In this document: one piece after another, positions 23,135 to 27,256 of the stretch
Numbering within the stretch: the first letter of the stretch is position 1
Layout of the letters: each line of letters begins with the position of its first letter
From: Basidiobolus ranarum
Lineage: Eukaryota; Basidiobolomycota; Basidiobolomycetes; Basidiobolales
Assembly (NCBI GenBank): GCA_040143965.1
Contig: JASJQH010000124.1
Coordinates: 1-27,256 of the forward strand
DNA length: 27,256 nt
Reading direction: 5' to 3'
Notes under the pieces: generated by a model
What the model saw: only the letters and a program-made list of their open reading frames with translations
What the model was told of the DNA's origin: nothing
The model's database searches: none
Translations under genes and position numbers: made by a program

Positions 23135-24736
23135 TTAGGCGCTAAAGAAATGTTTTCGGATGTTAATGAACTGTGTGTTTTGCTATACTTGTATAAAGAC
23201 GGTACTTACATGGAGCAGTTGGCACTTCGACGCTTCTCCTTTTTCTCTTTCGGTTTCCCGCCAAACTGGATTGTACGGATACTAGGGGCAATGCTAGGCT
23301 TCTTCTTCAATCCAGGCTGTGAGAGTGCGGGCTGTGAGGCATGACCCCAGGGACGATGTATGTAGCTTTGTCTGATGCTTTCGTCACTACTGCGTGGTGT
23401 AGAAAATCCAGTTTCTTCACCTGCCTCAATATCAAGGCCTGTATCGTTCAGCTTGTGATCATTGCTAGATGCAATCGCCCCGGGATCTATGGATACGGTG
23501 GGAAGGGAGGGATGGTTTCCGGCATGTTGTGGGTCCGGTAAAATCGGGTTAACTATTGGCTCTTTAGATACTTCCATGTGAGGAAGAGTATCTCCATGGG
23601 CGTCATGGAAATCCTCGTTACAAGTGAAAGATTCGGCATCATTTCGGTGTTCCTTGTCATTCTCAGTAACTGACGAATGTGCCTCACTATTAGTATCCTG
23701 GTGGTTAGACTTTGGTGATGAGTTACGCGTATTATCTGGTCGAGGGCTATGGCTCATCCTTTTGAGTAGGTTGTTGGTACGATATTGTTCGTAAAGAATC
23801 GAGTAAGTTACTTCTTTGAGAGAATTTAAGTGACTATTTATGAGTACGTATTTTAATGGAGTAAAATCGCAGTGATCCGGGTTCAAACAATCCACCACTC
23901 CCCATGGATATCTTCGACCCAGGAATGTTGATGTTTTGTCGGATTTTTCGTTAAACTCATCGCTAGCAATGAGGCTAAACGGAAGCATCTCCCGAAGTTC
24001 AGCATTTTCCTTAATAATCTCTGTATCGTCATCATCTAAGTCGGGAAAGTTAAAGATAGGTATATCTTGTTGATGAATATCCCGGTTGATAGCTTCTTTG
24101 GCCCGTTTCAAACCAGCAACTGTCAAAGTATCAGCTTTACCAATCACAGGAATAATATTCACTCTTTTACCGAGTTTCCTCATGAGAGTAACATCTGCCT
24201 CGGATAGACCAGTATCACTTGGTGGCAGAAAATATAGGCATACATGAACCTGTTCTTCTTTCGGTTTGGGATTACGCTTTAACTTGGACTCCTAAAAGAA
24301 CAATAAAAATTTAGTACATCAAGTTCCATTTATCTTTTCAATTCTTCAAGTCAAAAAAGAAACGGTTCTTCATTCTGTTGTATTCCAAAATATAAAAACT
24401 GACCTCGGCGAGTTTCAATTCTAGTTGACCTTCGATATACCTTAATAGAAAATTACTCTGCTCTTCTAACGTAGCGTCTTCCACGAAGCCTGGAGTATCA
24501 ATCAAGGTAATAGCAAATTTGATTCCCTCCTCCTGTGCTAGTACACGTTTAGTGGTCAGACCAATAGTTTTTCTGATAGGGATATTCTCCGTTTCGACAA
24601 ACCGTGTGTCACGAGTGAGATTAAGTGAGTGATAAAAGGTTTGAAGGAAAGTGGACTTGCCCAAGCCAGAGAAGCCTGCCACTAGCAAATTAAAAGGTGT
24701 AGCAACATTTCTTCTACGAAAACTAAGCGTGGACAT
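23135..24736 (-). CDS. Septin GTPase with predicted polybasic-CaaX C-terminus
   Basis: My model has exons 24736-24404, 24291-23210 and 23141-23135, giving 473 residues. A basic patch FRRRN (6-10) precedes the GTPase domain: Walker A GFSGLGKS at 21-28, DTPG at 80-83 and GKAD at 162-165. FPDLDDDDTE is the usual acidic stretch. The septin-unique element shows GRRYPWGVV at 236-244, HCDF, and SHLNSLKEVTYSILYEQYR. From about residue 290 the tail is Ser/Pro/Asp/His-rich and lacks the coiled coil of Cdc3/Cdc12-type septins. It ends in KPKEKKEKRRSANC. Without the last intron the protein ends CSM. The stop TAA overlaps a perfect GTAAGT donor, and splicing 23142-23209 (68 nt, TTAAC branch, TTTCTTTAG acceptor) gives CSIA. 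Septins polymerise into cortical rings and scaffolds. The divergent G1 region and short tail suggest the AspE (group 5) class, but this is uncertain. Confidence 0.88.
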
Positions 24737-25170
24737 AGTTGCTGATATAGTTTTAAAGACGTTACTGTATTCTCAAGTCAATTGAGTTCGGCAGTAATAA
24801 TAACCAGTTAGAGGAAATTTATGGATACAGTGGTGGGGGTGCCAGAAGGTTTTGGATAGCTAGGGGAGGGATTTCGAGTCGAGTAAAGGTTCGAAGGCGT
24901 TGTTTCAAATATGTATCAAGTATGCTGGGGTACACTAGTAAGCCTAGTTTCGAGGGAGAAGGAAAGAAAGGTGGGGTTCAGTAATCCTGTCGGGGTGAAT
25001 GGTTGAAATAACCATTAGAGAATAAAATCAATTAAGTGTGAAAACAAATGTACTTGGTGGGATTTTAATTTAAATCAGTATTCAATTCATTTAGATTCTT
25101 CTAATTTAAGTGCGGATTGCATATATTTTTATGAGGTTGTTTAAACTGAACCAGTATTGAATCATGACAT
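24737..25170. other. Septin upstream region, pyrimidine-rich on the coding strand
   Basis: The + strand is G/A-rich from about 24825 to 24990, so the septin leader is C/T-rich on its own strand. No coding frame or RNA gene is visible. Confidence 0.5.
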
Positions 25171-25800
25171 TTATGGAAATTTCATATTTGGGTACTCCAA
25201 TGGTGTTGCCGTTGGCTCATCAGTGAACCTGAATCCGATCCAGCATCCATAAAGAGGATCAGAGTCACCTAGATGTGGATAGTCTGCCATTCCCATATCT
25301 GGCATATTTAAAAGCCAAATTTCAATCGCTTCAGGGTACTTGGCCTGGAGTTCTGCTGTCTGTTTTTGAACTGACCGCAATATGCAGTGTGAGTTCGAGA
25401 TTCGAATAAGCATAGAAGCCCACCTCGTTTGCATATTCCATTATGCGAAATACCAGCAATCAATGTTGGCTACGCTTTGGCGTATGAATGTATGTATCCT
25501 TAGTATGGAGCGGCGGATGCCAGGATTTCACTCTATGTATCTCTATTAGCCATAAACAGTCTATCTAAGCTTCTCCATAGGAGACCGACAAACCCTGACT
25601 ATATCACCTCAGCTCAATAATTTAATGATTTACAGTTGGTTAAGGCAGTGGACAGGTGAACATCAAATACCCCTGAAATACCATTAGAGGTAGATGTTCT
25701 TCCATATACCGGGGCCTTTTCCGAAAGATGCCGCTCCACAGAGTACCTCTTAGCTGCCCTTATTTTATTTCAGGCCGCTGACTAAAGAGATAGCCCTCTT
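25171..25800 (-). pseudogene. Broken coding remnant or 3' end of an unrecognised gene
   Basis: The clearest piece is an open frame from about 25390 to the TAA at 25171. It is acidic and aromatic, with AELQAKYPEAIEIWLLNMPD followed by DYPHLGDSDPLYGCWIGFRF. It could start after an acceptor-like GTCAG near 25373. Upstream on the same strand another protein-like stretch (near 25620-25755) includes APVYGRTSTSNGISGVFDVH. A third (near 25381-25450) reads EYANEVGFYAYSNLELTLHI in a different frame. They do not assemble into an intact gene by eye, although a spliced model cannot be excluded. The family is not recognised. It sits between the septin start and the TMEM184-like 3' end, all on the minus strand. 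Confidence 0.4.
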
Positions 25801-26214
25801 TTTAGCGAAGATCTGAGCACTTTTTTAGAGTCAATATGAGGACTGTTGTGGCTCTTTCACATGGAATCCGCCATATTATTCTAACGTGACAACAGAAACT
25901 GTGACAAATATATATTAGCAAAGGCTTAGCCAATATAGTATGTGTACTGGAAAATTCAATAATTAGATATTTACTCTCAATTTTAGCCAACGATGATACA
26001 AGAGATGGGTTTAATTATTCTGACATTGGACATTTGTGTAGATCCACTGCCATACTTAAATGATTACCACAATACATCTTCCAACCAAGGGAGTATTGAT
26101 ATTACATATATGTGCGGTTGGACTTGTTAGTAGTACCAAAGGGCATCAGATATTAGACATTTTACTGGACATTTTGCGAGTGCAACTTCAATTGAGATCG
26201 CGTTTTAGGGAAGC
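25801..26214. other. Intergenic, 3' side of the TMEM184-like gene
   Basis: About 0.4 kb of AT-rich sequence follows the TMEM184-like stop on its own strand. It presumably carries that gene's 3' untranslated region. The 77-codon + frame from 26060 crosses the end of the TMEM184-like coding exon in antisense and has no domain. Confidence 0.5.
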
Positions 26215-27256
26215 CTACGACCAAGGATTGTATAGGCTCGATTGGCTGGACGGACTTGCAAACTTCGATTCTCTCTTGTGCCAGTCCGTTTGAGGATCTG
26301 GAGACGCTGGTGAGCTGTGAAGCGTCTGATAGTGCTTAGACCTTTGTTGGACCGGAGACCACATCCCTCCTTCCATTTGAGATCGATCATAACCTCGCAT
26401 ATTAGGTTCCGTATGAACGCTTTCATCGGTCGAAGGGTCATCATTTTCTTCGTTATATTCTGCTGAATTATCAACAGGACAATACAAAAGTCCGGTTGAT
26501 TCTTCTGAATGGGCCTTTTTGTCATTTGCTATGATACTGTGTGTGCGGCTATTCCCATATCTCTGACTGGTGGTGGATTCTATCTGTTTTGTGCTTACGG
26601 CTGAATAGGAAATAATAGTACTTTTACCTTTGATGCTTTGGTTCTCATTTGGTTTTTGGGTGGGTGATGATACTGTAATGACCGGGTAGTTATAGTCGCC
26701 ATGGACTAGCTGCCGAGCGCACTCATAATCATCTTCTACATTGTCCGAGTCATCAACATCCGGGAAATCCAAGCTTATGCTGTCCATTTGACTCTGTAGT
26801 AGGTACGGGTCTGCTTTCAATGCAGAATCGGCTGAGGGAATCCAGTACTTAGTCTGCCCCCCGTCAACGTAGCGAAGACCTGCGAGAATACGCTGGTTTC
26901 GACCGGGCCCTGCTGGTGCGATTCCTTCAGCTGGTTCGAAAGCACGATAGTTGAATTGGTCGCCAGAATAGGTTTCACGCGAATCTTGAACAATATCACG
27001 TAAACCTAATGCATCCCGAAATGCATGCGGAAGAGTCATACGACCAAAATGAAAATCGTAGTTGTTGTAATCTTTGTATGTGAACGAATGCCTACGTATT
27101 TTCACGTAGCTGCTTAGTAAATCTAAAAATCATATGCTTGGAGATATAAACCAAATTCTCACCAGTGGCCGATGGCGGCAAATATCATCTCGAAACAAAT
27201 CAAAAAATCTTGAATGGCAACTGCAAGTTGATCAGCATTGAAATGAGCATCTACAT
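26215..27256 (-). CDS. TMEM184/DUF300 family membrane protein, C-terminal part (5' end outside window)
   Basis: Two exons are visible, 27256-27163 (continuing beyond the edge) and 27091-26215, with a 71-nt intron that has GTGAGA donor and TTTACTAAG branch. The join makes GHW-HSFTYKDY. The upstream exon gives LAVAIQDFLICFEMIFAAIG, the last membrane helix. The conserved post-membrane block follows: AFRDALGLRDIVQDSRETYS, then FNYRAFEPAEG and RRI-like AGLRYVDGGQTKYWIP. This is the fungal DUF300 (Solute_trans_a, PF03619) pattern, related to yeast YKR051W and plant LAZ1, with seven membrane helices, a vacuolar or plasma-membrane location and no firmly known substrate. The remaining 200 or so residues form a polar Ser/Asp/Glu-rich cytosolic tail ending SLYNPWS. 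The stop is at 26215. Signal and first helices lie off the window. Confidence 0.88.

Noticed and set aside
1-27256. CRISPR arrays, rRNA, intact transposons or terminal repeats
   Set aside because: No regularly spaced repeats, rRNA-like blocks or paired long terminal repeats were seen on either strand.

Overview
The window is nuclear DNA from a fungus. It is AT-rich, and its genes carry many short introns (mostly 54-120 nt) with GTAAG/GTGAG-like donors, CTAAC- or TACTAA-like branch sites and YAG acceptors. The gene set is fungal: an ML/TRP-type Flc channel, an Rck2/Srk1 kinase, an Ldb17/Dip1 protein, a septin and a TMEM184/DUF300 protein. I cannot place it more precisely by eye, and the organism name is not inferred.

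Layout. 1-188 (+): last exon of an unidentified gene. 189-5670: long tract without an intact gene, with protein-like broken stretches near 3.3-4.2 kb. 5671-6141 (+): small glutaredoxin-like protein, convergent with 6695-8399 (-), an eight-exon Rab GTPase. 9299-11643 (-): four-exon Flc/TRP-like membrane protein. 11644-15151: long tract with possible decayed coding pieces. 15152-16460 (+): five-exon SPIN90/Ldb17/Dip1-type Arp2/3 regulator. 16461-19867: decayed coding remnants, then a pyrimidine-rich leader for 19868-21791 (+), an Rck2/Srk1-type protein kinase. 22411-23130 (+): probable dead gene. 23135-24736 (-): septin whose spliced C-terminus appears to end in a polybasic stretch plus a CaaX box. 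25171-25800 (-): another broken coding remnant. 26215-27256 (-): C-terminal part of a TMEM184/DUF300 membrane protein that runs off the window.

How the genes relate. These are separately transcribed eukaryotic genes, not an operon. By family knowledge, several act at the cell cortex or on membranes: Rab in endosomal traffic, Ldb17/Dip1 in endocytic actin, septin in cortical scaffolds, Flc in plasma-membrane or ER calcium and cell-wall integrity, and Rck2 in Hog1 stress signalling. Their proximity is probably incidental.

The most interesting points are the predicted CaaX septin tail, a 31-nt intron in the Ldb17 gene, a stop-free in-frame 63-nt intron in the Flc gene, a 21-nt Rab exon, and several gene graveyards between the intact genes. 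I saw no tRNA, rRNA, CRISPR array or intact transposon.
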